Source: Candidatus Gastranaerophilales bacterium
GTDB taxonomy: Bacteria; Cyanobacteriota; Vampirovibrionia; Gastranaerophilales; Gastranaerophilaceae
Assembly: GCA_944323145.1 (NCBI GenBank)
Contig: CALURJ010000018.1
Span: 1 to 41,603, forward strand
Length of the DNA: 41,603 nucleotides
Reading direction: 5' to 3'
The position numbers and the translations under genes are program-made. The notes beneath the pieces are model-generated. The model saw nothing but the letters and a program-made list of their open reading frames with translations, made no database searches and had not been told where the DNA came from. Shown here one piece after another: positions 27,626 to 36,160 of this stretch (position 1 is its first letter; every line of letters begins with the position of its first letter).

Positions 27626-27677
27626 AGTTTTAGAATAACATAAATATAATATTTGTTTATAGCCGAAGAAGGGAAAT

Positions 27678-28550
27678 TTAATATGAATATAATTTTTCAG
27701 AACTGCAACAGGAACCGGAAAGAAGATAACCGTTAAGCAAATCAGAAGATCCCAAAAATCCTTGTCCTGACTCAATGCCCGAATCAGGAGAACATTCACA
27801 ATTATCGCCATTAGTATTTTTATTAAATGTTCCATCTGCTCCTATAGGTTTAATCCAATCATCTGTCACCATGGCAGCAAAAAAATCCCTGCCGAGAATA
27901 TTAGGACCTTTTGCAAACGAATTAACATCAACAGAAATCATACCTGTAGCCCAGCCGCCGAAATAAATAGTCGTACCATCAGGTAATAAAATTGCCTTAT
28001 GCATAAAATCCCAGCCTGTTCCTAAAGTCCCTCTATTACGACATGAGGTAGGAGAAGTCTGTTTTCTTGTTCCTGCCGGAGAAGAAGTTTTTAAAGAATC
28101 ATACATACTATAAGGAGTAGATCCGCCACATAAGCCGTTCCATGGCTGATAATAACTTGTACAATATTCACTTTCACCGTATTGCGGAAAACCGCAGCTT
28201 TCTATAACCTTGAAATGTGACACAAACTTTGAAACAAATTCCGGCGACAAAGTTGCATACTCACTATTTTGTAAAAATTCTTTAGGTTTTGGACATTTTG
28301 TCGGAATATCAAAATCTCCTTCTTTAGTCTTTACGCATATATTACCGCCCATTTCATCTTTAACAAGATTATAAATACGTGCAATTTCACTGTATTTTTT
28401 CTTCCACATAACTGCATACTGGCGTTCTTGATAACTTTTTACAAAAGCAGGAAGCACAAAAGCTGCAACAACACCGATGATGCCAAGGGTAATTAAAACC
28501 TCAGCTAATGTGAAGGCAGATTTTTTCTTAAGTGAATAAGTTCTTTTCAA
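27678..28550 (-). CDS. Pseudopilin-like type II/IV secretion protein (5' region out of frame)
   Basis: A 290-residue prepilin-type protein as read from TTG at 28550. It has a cationic leader SLKKKSA, then FTLAEVLITLGIIGVVAAFVLPAF: cleavage before Phe with Ala at -1, and Glu at +5, as required for methylation and assembly. The large C-terminal part is Cys-rich and contains ISVDVNSFAKGPNILGRDFF, shared with the pseudopilin at 35511. The TTG has a GGAGGGG motif 9 nt upstream, but this lies in a perfect 22-bp palindrome. The better start is the ATG at 28759 with AAAGGAG; it is cut off by frame because of the C10 tract at 28723-28732 (see findings). Minor pilins build pseudopilus or type IV pilus tips. 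Confidence 0.75.
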   Translation of the reverse strand: MKRTYSLKKKSAFTLAEVLITLGIIGVVAAFVLPAFVKSYQERQYAVMWKKKYSEIARIYNLVKDEMGGNICVKTKEGDFDIPTKCPKPKEFLQNSEYATLSPEFVSKFVSHFKVIESCGFPQYGESEYCTSYYQPWNGLCGGSTPYSMYDSLKTSSPAGTRKQTSPTSCRNRGTLGTGWDFMHKAILLPDGTTIYFGGWATGMISVDVNSFAKGPNILGRDFFAAMVTDDWIKPIGADGTFNKNTNGDNCECSPDSGIESGQGFLGSSDLLNGYLLSGSCCSSEKLYSY

Positions 28551-28559
28551 GGAATTATT

Positions 28560-28635
28560 CCCCTCCCTGATCAGGGAGGGGTTAGGGGTGGGTATTGTTT
28601 GAAACCCATCCTTAACCTTCCCTAATAAGGGAAGG
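28560..28635. repeat. GC-rich string of three hairpins (REP-like)
   Basis: Three adjacent hairpins in otherwise AT-rich DNA: a perfect 22-bp palindrome (28560-28581, arms CCCCTCCCTGA and its complement), a 14-bp stem with two G-T pairs (28580-28593 with 28604-28617), and an 8-bp stem CCTTCCCT-AATA-AGGGAAGG (28616-28635). Composition and arrangement resemble mobile palindromic repeats of other bacteria. It lies inside the upstream frame of the pseudopilin and could encode part of a long leader peptide. Confidence 0.8.
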
Positions 28636-28722
28636 TATTTATTTTTTTGTGAGCTACGCTCCCCGATAAAGGCATATCTTCCTATCTTCTTATCTTCCGA
28701 GCCTCCGGCGGAGCCTAAAGTA

Positions 28723-28732
28723 CCCCCCCCCC
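28723..28732. repeat. C10 homopolymer tract
   Basis: Ten consecutive C on the plus strand in a low-GC region. It is the longest G/C homopolymer in the window and sits in the 5' region of the pseudopilin gene. Flanking CGGAGC and GCTCCG can pair around it. Confidence 0.9.
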
Positions 28733-28872
28733 GAAGCTCCGGTAATTATGTTTTCTCATATATTCTCCTTTCATTTAACCCTTTCTTCATATGATTATGA
28801 ATATCATAAAAAATAAAGTTTGTTTATCCCTTGGCGGATGATTAATTGAGTATTTTTTGTAAAACTTAAGAG

Positions 28873-28895
28873 CGGATTATAAATCGATTAATCCG
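28873..28895. other. Hairpin after the LysM gene
   Basis: CGGATTA (28873-28879) and TAATCCG (28889-28895) pair around a 9-nt loop, downstream of the leftward LysM gene. The following minus-strand sequence has only short T runs, so a terminator is possible but weak. The rest of 28760-28950 holds AT-rich sequence with -10-like words for the pseudopilin promoter. Confidence 0.35.
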
Positions 28896-28950
28896 GAAAT
28901 GACATAAAAATTATTCATTATAGATAAAATTCCATTTTGCAGATATTCAT

Positions 28951-29313
28951 CTACCATTTGGTATCAAACTTTTTGGCTGCTTCTTGAGCGCCTTCCCGCT
29001 GAACCTGTGTATAACGTGCTGTCATGTCAGCATCTATTTCATCGAAATATCTTGCCTGATCGTCCATGTTAGGAAACATTTCGTTCATTTCCGGACTGTT
29101 AAAGGCTTCCCAGCTTTCCGGATGATAACGTAAAGCAATTGTTTCTCCGGCTTTTATATAGTCAAAATTTTTGATGTTATTGTCTTTTGCCAGTATCGAA
29201 ACCGGGATTCCCGTTGCTTTTGATATTGTTGTCAGATTGTCACCTTTTCTGATTGTATAATTTACGCTTACGCTGTAGTCTTTTCCGCCTTCATTTGCTC
29301 CGGATATTGTCAT
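28951..29313 (-). CDS. Small LysM-domain protein
   Basis: A 120-residue protein. A LysM domain occupies about residues 19-62 (YTIRKGDNLTTISKATGIPVSILAKDN, then IKAGETIAL); LysM binds N-acetylglucosamine glycans such as peptidoglycan. The remaining half is helical and charged (YFDEIDADMTARYTQVQREGAQEAAKKF). No signal peptide or membrane segment is visible, so export is uncertain. AAAGGAG lies 8 nt before the ATG. It runs opposite to groES. Confidence 0.88.
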   Translation of the reverse strand: MTISGANEGGKDYSVSVNYTIRKGDNLTTISKATGIPVSILAKDNNIKNFDYIKAGETIALRYHPESWEAFNSPEMNEMFPNMDDQARYFDEIDADMTARYTQVQREGAQEAAKKFDTKW

Positions 29314-29442
29314 AATATAAACTCCTTTAATTATTATATATATTATAAAGTCTATTTTTTCATAAAAGATTCAATATTGGGGAAGAATTGTAACACATCT
29401 TAATGTTTGAATAATTAAAAAAACCTTAAGGATTTTAAGAAT

Positions 29443-29469
29443 TTTACAAATCCGTTATATAAATATAAT
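29443..29469 (+). promoter_or_regulatory. groESL promoter
   Basis: TTTACA (29443-29448) and TATAAT (29464-29469) are separated by 15 bp, or 16 if TTTTAC is used. The predicted start is near 29476. I find no CIRCE element (TTAGCACTC inverted repeat), so control by HrcA is not evident. Confidence 0.5.
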
Positions 29470-29503
29470 GTAGACTTGAATAAGGAGAAAAGGAGAAAAT
29501 ATT

Positions 29504-29788
29504 ATGTTAAAACCATTAGGTGACAGAATTGTTATTAAAGTTATTGAAGATACCGAACAAACTTCAGGCGGAATATTTATTCCTGACAGCGCTAAAGAAA
29601 AACCTCAAAAAGGCGAAATCGTTGCTGTAGGTTTAGGCAAAATGAACGACAAAGGCGAAAGAGAGCCTATGGATGTTAAAGTCGGCGATACTGTTCTTTA
29701 CGCAAAATATGCAGGCACAGATATTAAAATGGACGGTACAGAATACAAAATTCTATCAGTAAAAGACGCATTAGCAATTATTGAATAG
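29504..29788 (+). CDS. groES: Co-chaperonin GroES
   Basis: A 94-residue co-chaperonin, full length for the family, that caps GroEL. Visible: [12 protein letters not shown] at the start, the mobile loop [24 protein letters not shown], and [21 protein letters not shown] and AAAGGAG sites precede the ATG. The stop is directly followed by interspersed repeat copy B, which separates it from groEL by 101 bp. Confidence 0.98.
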   Translation: MLKPLGDRIVIKVIEDTEQTSGGIFIPDSAKEKPQKGEIVAVGLGKMNDKGEREPMDVKVGDTVLYAKYAGTDIKMDGTEYKILSVKDALAIIE

Positions 29789-29845
29789 GTGAAGCGTGAA
29801 GAGTGAAATGAGAATCGCTTCACACGTCACCGTTCACTCTTCACT
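29788..29845. repeat. Interspersed palindromic repeat, copy B (groES-groEL)
   Basis: About 58 bp with the same GTGAA/TTCAC palindromic arms as copy A at 25744-25798 (left arm GTGAAGCGTGAAGAGTGAA; right arm TTCACACGTCACCGTTCAC, then TCTTCACT). It begins at the last base of the groES stop and could fold into a long stem in the groESL mRNA between the two genes. Confidence 0.75.
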
Positions 29846-29889
29846 TAATCCCTGTATGGTAAAAATCAAATGAAAATGGAGGCATATAA

Positions 29890-31533
<1,644 letters not shown>

Positions 31534-31553
31534 TTTATTCATTCCTCGAGATA

Positions 31554-31590
31554 AAAAAGGACTTGTACTATAATAGTACAAGTCCTTTTT
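31554..31590. terminator. Bidirectional terminator between groEL and cysK
   Basis: A perfect 16-bp stem (31554-31569 with 31575-31590) around ATAAT, with A5 on one side and T5 on the other, so it ends transcripts from both directions. Confidence 0.9.
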
Positions 31591-31591
31591 G

Positions 31592-32509
31592 CTAATTAAA
31601 TAAGCTTCCGGACAAATATCTTTCACCCGTATCCGGTAAAATTACAATAATATTCTTCCCGGTATTTTCTGTTTTTTTAGAAATCTCTAAAGCCGCATAC
31701 ATTGCGGCACCCGATGATATTCCGCATAAAACACCTTCTTCTTTCGCAAGTTTTCTTGCAGTTTCCATTGCATCGTCATCTTTTACCGGAAAAATTTCAT
31801 CTATAACTTCTCTGTCAAAATTCCTCGGGACAAAATTTGCACCAATTCCCTGAATACCATGAGCACCAGCGCGCTTTCCCGCCAGAACTTGTGAAGAATA
31901 CGGTTCAACAGCAATTGCTTTTATTTTAGGATTTTTATGTTTTAAACCTCTTGCAATGCCTGAAATTGTTCCGCCTGTACCAACTCCAGCAATCACAATA
32001 TCAACTTTACCATCAGTACCTTTCCATATTTCTTCGGAAGTTATTTTTTCATGAATTTCAGGATTTGCAGGGTTATTAAACTGCTGCGGGATAAAAGAAT
32101 TTTTTATTTCGTGATGAAGTTCTTCCGCTTTGTCAACAGCACCCTGCATACCCTTTGCACCTTCGGTAAGAACAATTTCAGCACCATAAGCAGCCAAAAG
32201 TTTACGTCTTTCTATACTCATAGTTTCAGGCATTGTTAAAATCATTCTATATCCCTTAACAGCACACACCATAGCAAGACCTATCCCGGTATTTCCGCTG
32301 GTCGGTTCAATTATTACTGTATCTTTATTTACAAGCCCCTGTTGTTCCGCCATTTCTATCATATTTAAAGCCGGACGGTCTTTTATTGAACCACCCGGAT
32401 TAAAACTTTCCAATTTTGCTATTATACAGGCATTCCCGTTGTTAATTTTATTTATTTTTACAAGAGGGGTATTACCTATTAATTCAAGTACATTTTCTAC
32501 AATTTTCAT
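31592..32509 (-). CDS. cysK: Cysteine synthase A (O-acetylserine sulfhydrylase)
   Basis: PLP enzyme that makes cysteine from O-acetylserine and sulfide. The 305 residues include PLP Lys43 in NPGGSIKDRPA, the substrate loop TSGNTGIGLA (70-79), the phosphate-binding GVGTGGTISG, and a SSGAA near the C-terminus. AAAGGAG lies 6 nt before the ATG. It is convergent with groEL, and a terminator-like hairpin upstream separates it from the sigma/LTXXQ genes. CysM cannot be excluded, but the order of motifs fits CysK. Confidence 0.93.
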   Translation of the reverse strand: MKIVENVLELIGNTPLVKINKINNGNACIIAKLESFNPGGSIKDRPALNMIEMAEQQGLVNKDTVIIEPTSGNTGIGLAMVCAVKGYRMILTMPETMSIERRKLLAAYGAEIVLTEGAKGMQGAVDKAEELHHEIKNSFIPQQFNNPANPEIHEKITSEEIWKGTDGKVDIVIAGVGTGGTISGIARGLKHKNPKIKAIAVEPYSSQVLAGKRAGAHGIQGIGANFVPRNFDREVIDEIFPVKDDDAMETARKLAKEEGVLCGISSGAAMYAALEISKKTENTGKNIIVILPDTGERYLSGSLFN

Positions 32510-32535
32510 ATTTAACTCCTTTTGCTACATATTAT

Positions 32536-32564
32536 AAAAGGGCTGATTAAAAATCAACCCTTTT
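32536..32564 (-). terminator. Terminator after the LTXXQ gene
   Basis: On the minus strand GGGTTGATT (32560-32552 with 57 as T) pairs with AATCAGCCC, one G-U pair, three-base loop, followed by TTTTAT. It ends the leftward anti-sigma/sigma/LTXXQ unit before cysK. Confidence 0.7.
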
Positions 32565-32615
32565 ATGTTTTTGTTGTTCTGAGCTCAAATAAAGAATCAC
32601 ATCATCTATAAACTA

Positions 32616-33233
32616 TTATTCCTTAACCGGAGCAGGTTCTACTGGAGCCGGTGCCTCAGGTCTCGGGCCTTCGGGGCCAAATCCGGGACGGGGGCCGAAT
32701 TCAGGATGTCCGCCTCTTTTATGTCTTTTTTCAAAGTTTTTACGTCCTTCTTCTTTCATTTTCTTTAATTCTTTCTGCTGTTTTTTAGTTAATATTGATT
32801 CAAATTCTTTCATATTCTGCAGACGAAGTTCGTGAGCCTCACGTTTCAAAGCACGAATTTCTTTATGAATTTGTGCTAACTTTTCCTGCTGCATTTCAAC
32901 AGCCATTCTTGAACGTTTTACAGCTTCTGCTTCCATGCGTTTTTCTTTGATTTTTTCCATAATAGGTTTCATCTGTTCAATACCTTTTTGGCGAATTTCT
33001 TTTGCCTGAGCTTTTTGCTCATCAGTTAATTTCAAGCGATTTTCAAAATCTGTCTGACGTTTTTTAAATTCAGGATTAACAGGAGGTCTTTTCTTGCAGT
33101 TGCATTCTTTAGATTGAACTGTAGATTTTGTTGGAACAGCCTCAGGAGCTGCATTTGTTGCCGCATCAGCTGCAAAAGTTGCAGAAGCTGCAAAAATCAT
33201 AACACTTGCAATAAGTAAAGCTTTTTTCATCAT
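32616..33233 (-). CDS. Periplasmic LTXXQ (Spy/CpxP/CnrX-like) protein
   Basis: A 205-residue exported protein. Start at ATG 33233 with AGGA 8 nt upstream (a TTG two codons earlier is unlikely). The signal peptide MMKKALLIASVMIFAASATFA is cut near residue 21. The mature part is a long helical region with two LTXXQ-type motifs (LTDEQKAQAKE and LTKKQQKEL), the pattern of Spy, CpxP and metal-sensing ZraP/CnrX proteins. ECNC near residue 44 and a His/Pro/Gly-rich tail (HKRGGHPEFGPRPGFG) could bind metal. It follows an anti-sigma and ECF sigma gene, so it may be the sensor or the stress-induced chaperone of that system. Confidence 0.8.
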   Translation of the reverse strand: MMKKALLIASVMIFAASATFAADAATNAAPEAVPTKSTVQSKECNCKKRPPVNPEFKKRQTDFENRLKLTDEQKAQAKEIRQKGIEQMKPIMEKIKEKRMEAEAVKRSRMAVEMQQEKLAQIHKEIRALKREAHELRLQNMKEFESILTKKQQKELKKMKEEGRKNFEKRHKRGGHPEFGPRPGFGPEGPRPEAPAPVEPAPVKE

Positions 33234-33251
33234 AATCAAAATCCTTTCTTT

Positions 33252-33749
33252 TTATAACAAATCTTGTAACTTTTCTGCCAATTCTTTTTTGGCATTGTAT
33301 AGTCGTGATTTAATTGTACCTACAGGGCATTTCAATTTATGAGCCGCGTCCTCATAAGAATACCCGTATATTTCACACAGCATGACTGTTTGTTTAAATT
33401 TTGGTTTCAAAGTATTTATCGCCTCAATAATTCTTTTTTGTCTGTCATTACTTATCAAAGTAAGTTCCGGAGTAGGTTTCTTATCTTTTATAAGGTTCAG
33501 ACACTCTTCATCTGCTACTGCGCTATCAGATACCTTTTTATAAGACGATTTCAGATAATCCTTTGACACATTCCTGGCAATAGTATTTATCCAGGCCTTA
33601 AATGAGCCCTGTTCTTTGTAATTTTTGGCATTCTTCCATACCTTTACATAAACCTCTTGTTCTAAATCTTCGTTTGTTTCTTTTGTAATAAGTTTTATAA
33701 TACTTCTTACATTATTCTGGTTGCTTTTTATAAGCTGTTTAAAATCCAT
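33252..33749 (-). CDS. ECF-type RNA polymerase sigma factor
   Basis: A 165-residue group 4 sigma factor. Region 2 (about 1-75) contains EDLEQEVYVKVWKNAKNY and GSFKAWINTIARNVSKDYLK; region 4 (about 105-158) shows FKQTVMLCEIYGYSYEDAAHKLKCPVGTIKSRLYNAKKEL. There is no region 1.1 or 3. The ATG is separated by 3 bp from the anti-sigma stop and by 18 bp from the LTXXQ start, so the genes are coupled. A target promoter motif cannot be read reliably. Confidence 0.9.
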   Translation of the reverse strand: MDFKQLIKSNQNNVRSIIKLITKETNEDLEQEVYVKVWKNAKNYKEQGSFKAWINTIARNVSKDYLKSSYKKVSDSAVADEECLNLIKDKKPTPELTLISNDRQKRIIEAINTLKPKFKQTVMLCEIYGYSYEDAAHKLKCPVGTIKSRLYNAKKELAEKLQDLL

Positions 33750-33752
33750 TAA

Positions 33753-34097
33753 CTATTCCACCATTAAAAATCCGTACGAATCTACAGGAAAACCGTAATC
33801 TTCCGCACTAAGAGTTGTACCATACTTTATAGTTTCGGAAATATCCGTGTTTAAATTAATTACTCCCAGAGTCGTTCCGCTTAATAATATTGCGAATACG
33901 GCGCAGGCAGCTTTTAACTTTACCACATTATGTCTTTTGGCCTTGTAATACGGTCTTACTTCTTTCAACAAATCAGAAACTTTATCCATAACTTCCTGTT
34001 CTTTTTGGCAATCCTTGCAGGAATTAACATGTTCTTTTAATATTTCGTCATTGCCGAATGTAAATAAAGCTTCGTATTTAGTACATTTTTCTTTCAT
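33753..34097 (-). CDS. Membrane-bound ZAS-type anti-sigma factor
   Basis: A 114-residue protein. The ATG at 34097 is chosen because AAGGA lies 7 nt upstream; an earlier frame start adds 22 residues without a ribosome site. The N-terminal part has the zinc anti-sigma motif H-x3-C-x2-C (His23, Cys27, Cys30, with Cys5), a single membrane helix (about 61-82, AACAVFAILLSGTTLGVI), and a short outer tail of about 30 residues. It should bind the ECF factor until an external signal acts. Confidence 0.83.
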   Translation of the reverse strand: MKEKCTKYEALFTFGNDEILKEHVNSCKDCQKEQEVMDKVSDLLKEVRPYYKAKRHNVVKLKAACAVFAILLSGTTLGVINLNTDISETIKYGTTLSAEDYGFPVDSYGFLMVE

Positions 34098-34186
34098 TTT
34101 CTGGTCCTTCTGTATAGACTTTGTTAAAGATTTTTTAACCTCTATACTAATGGAACGATTCAAAAATAAAAAAGTTCATTTTTTAT

Positions 34187-34215
34187 TTGCAAATATTTTT
34201 TCTGTAATATATTAT
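34187..34215 (+). promoter_or_regulatory. Promoter of the 34276 membrane-protein pair
   Basis: TTGCAA (34187-34192), 17 bp, and TATTAT (34210-34215). The same -35 word occurs at 37591 upstream of the related gene at 37743. Confidence 0.55.
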
Positions 34216-34275
34216 AACAAATATAGGGAACACTAGCAAAAATTTTTATTTACGGATTTTAACCCCTAAGGAATT

Positions 34276-34818
34276 ATGTCACTAGCAGATATTTTAAAAC
34301 GCACATGCAAGAAATTGGGCGAAAATAATAAACCGACTTATGTAGTAATGGCAATTGCTACCGTCAAAGGGATTTGCCGTCCGACATTTACCATGATGGA
34401 TAAAACTGAAAATCCCGAAACCAAAAAATATACGGCCTTAAGAGAGGGATTGACAGAAGTAATCGCCATTCCAGCTTACTGGGCATGTGGAGAACTTGCA
34501 GGCGGACTTGCCAAAAAAGTATTTGCAAAAGATAAAGCATTAGCAAATCGTGCAGCCACAAACCTGATGTTTATGGGAGTATGTGTTGCTGCATTGTTTG
34601 TAATTCCGGGATTATGTTCGGTTGCTATAAAGCCTATTATGGATAAAATGGGTTTAAAAGCTCCCGATAAAAAAGACCAGCCTAAAAAAATGATACAGGA
34701 AGTCCCAAATACATATTCGCCGGTTTCGTTAAATCCGCTGCTTTATAAAAACAAATTTCCGCAGATGCAAGCATTCACAAGCAGACCGCAAACAGGTTTG
34801 AGGGTAGGTGGATTATGA
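34276..34818 (+). CDS. Small membrane protein of a lineage-specific family, copy 1
   Basis: A 180-residue protein of no named family. It has hydrophobic stretches at about 57-80 and 97-117, and the motif GICRPTFTMMDKTENPETKKYTALREG followed by an apolar helix with Pro. The second half reads VCVAALFVIPGLCSVAIKPIMDKMG and ends in a polar tail. The downstream protein aligns along the whole length with conserved RP-x-F-x-x-x-D, K-x-Y, (R/K)E and a C-terminal (K/R)-x-x-GL. AAGGA precedes the ATG. Stop and start of the two genes overlap by 4 bp. Confidence 0.7.
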   Translation: MSLADILKRTCKKLGENNKPTYVVMAIATVKGICRPTFTMMDKTENPETKKYTALREGLTEVIAIPAYWACGELAGGLAKKVFAKDKALANRAATNLMFMGVCVAALFVIPGLCSVAIKPIMDKMGLKAPDKKDQPKKMIQEVPNTYSPVSLNPLLYKNKFPQMQAFTSRPQTGLRVGGL

Positions 34819-35456
34819 TAGGCGCAGTTCAAAAAATGCTTACAAGCTCAAATTTGGCATCTATTGCACAGAACACTACCCAGTCAGTAGCTATAGAAAC
34901 TACGTTAAAATCAATAGGCAGACCGGGATTTATTCTTATAGATAACGATATAGATTCAGATACAAAACAGTATGCAGCGGCAAAAGAATTTTTATATCAG
35001 GCAACATGCCTCGCTGTTTATATGGCGTTAATTGTACCGGTATTTAAAAAAGGCGGATTTAAATTAGCAAAAGAAAAACTATTTAAAAATACAAATGGTT
35101 TTGAACACTTTGCAAATGTTAATGAATATCTGCACTACAGAAAACTTGCTGATAATCCTTCAATAAACAATAGACAGGCAACTTTAAGCAAGGAACTTAT
35201 TACAAGCAAAAATAAGGTTAGCGATAAATATAATGAAACATTATTAGCTGAACTAAAAAAAGAACACCCGGAAAAATTTGCCTATGTAAAAGGCGCAGTT
35301 GAATTAAGCAATATAGTCGGTTCTGTTTTGGGTTTGGCAATACTTGCCCCTCAGGTAAGTCATGCATTTATTCATCCGGCGCTCAGATTTTTAGGCCTTG
35401 AAGATAAAAATAAAAAAGCACAAAGTCAATCTCAAAAAATAGATACTAAAGCATAA
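34815..35456 (+). CDS. Small membrane protein of the same family, copy 2
   Basis: A 213-residue paralogue of the preceding protein: KSIGRPGFILIDNDIDSDTKQYAAAKEFLYQ corresponds to KGICRPTFTMMDKTENPETKKYTALREGLTE, followed by a membrane stretch (about 57-76) and a second one at about 165-190 (SVLGLAILAPQVSHAFIHPALRFLGLEDK). An inserted helical segment of about 70 residues separates them. It has a 4-bp ATGA overlap with copy 1, and ends just before a strong terminator. The function is unknown. Confidence 0.7.
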   Translation: MIGAVQKMLTSSNLASIAQNTTQSVAIETTLKSIGRPGFILIDNDIDSDTKQYAAAKEFLYQATCLAVYMALIVPVFKKGGFKLAKEKLFKNTNGFEHFANVNEYLHYRKLADNPSINNRQATLSKELITSKNKVSDKYNETLLAELKKEHPEKFAYVKGAVELSNIVGSVLGLAILAPQVSHAFIHPALRFLGLEDKNKKAQSQSQKIDTKA

Positions 35457-35489
35457 AAAAAGAAACTCTTAAAAGAGTTTCTTTTTTTT
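35455..35489. terminator. Bidirectional terminator
   Basis: AGAAACTCTT (35461-35470) and AAGAGTTTCT (35473-35482) pair, flanked by A7 and T8. It ends the membrane-protein pair and the leftward pseudopilin gene. Confidence 0.85.
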
Positions 35490-35510
35490 ATTATTCATTA
35501 ACAAAGCGGA

Positions 35511-36110
35511 TTAATAATCCATTACCCAACCGTCATTTAAGATTTTAGCAAAGCAAGCATCATAATCACCATCAGTACAGCTATCAGCAGTGGCATTTCC
35601 AGGATCCATGGAGGAAGAAACAGAACCGTCATCATTTAAAAAGAAAGCAAATAAATCTCGTCCAAGTACATTTGGCCCTTGCTTACCATTTACATCAACT
35701 GTAATCATCCCCCTGCCGCTCAAACAAATAGCATAACCACTGGCAACAACAGCACAGGAAGCATCTCCGGAAACATAATCCCTAAACCTAATAGTACTCC
35801 CATTTATTGAAGTGTATGCATCACCAAAGCAATCTGTAAGATTATCTGCATTACATGTCTGCGTAGTCTTAAAATAATTAGTAATAAACGTACCTTGTCT
35901 CATTGCCGGAGTTTCACGTAAACGAGGGGTGTTACCTTCTCCTAATGCTGTATCTGCAGCTTGAGATACCTCAGAATAAGCTTTTCTCAATTGTGTTATA
36001 TAACTTTGACGCTGATAATTTTCCATTAAGTTAGGAACAGTCATCGCTGCTACAACACCAATTATACCCAAAGTAACAAGAACCTCTGCCAAAGTGAATG
36101 CATTTTTCAT
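35511..36110 (-). CDS. Pseudopilin with intact prepilin leader
   Basis: A 199-residue prepilin-like protein: leader MKNA, cleavage before FTLAEVLVTLGIIGVVAAMTVP, Glu at +5. Ala rather than Gly at -1 also occurs in the 27678 homologue. C-terminal part is Cys-rich and has MITVDVNGKQGPNVLGRDLFAFFL, equivalent to a block in that homologue, with CFAKILNDGWVMDY at the end. A GAGAGG site lies ahead of the ATG. It is a normal-length minor pilin for a type II secretion or type IV pilus system; its machinery is not in the window. Confidence 0.88.
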   Translation of the reverse strand: MKNAFTLAEVLVTLGIIGVVAAMTVPNLMENYQRQSYITQLRKAYSEVSQAADTALGEGNTPRLRETPAMRQGTFITNYFKTTQTCNADNLTDCFGDAYTSINGSTIRFRDYVSGDASCAVVASGYAICLSGRGMITVDVNGKQGPNVLGRDLFAFFLNDDGSVSSSMDPGNATADSCTDGDYDACFAKILNDGWVMDY

Positions 36111-36160
36111 ACTTTAATATCCTCTCTATTATTAATTTATATATAATATATTACCATATA

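Larger units (their letters stand above)
28551..28759 (-). other. Disrupted or phase-variable 5' part of the pseudopilin gene
   Basis: ATG at 28759 has AAAGGAG 5 nt upstream, a strong ribosome site. After nine codons (MRKHNYRSF) the minus strand has ten G residues (plus 28732-28723). Read as ten, the frame gives GGGVL and stops at TAG after 14 codons. With 8 or 11 G residues the frame passes through 57 further sense codons and joins the pseudopilin in frame, giving a leader of 69 or 70 residues. With 9 the frame also stops. The missing frame could reflect slipped-strand variation, a recent frameshift, or an assembly error in the homopolymer. Confidence 0.65.

Noticed and set aside
27626..27835. 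70-codon upstream extension of the OppA reading frame
   Set aside because: It overlaps the pseudopilin gene, has no ribosome site, and places the lipoprotein-like signal peptide in the middle of the protein.
29314..29503. CIRCE element for groESL
   Set aside because: No TTAGCACTC-type inverted repeat is present.
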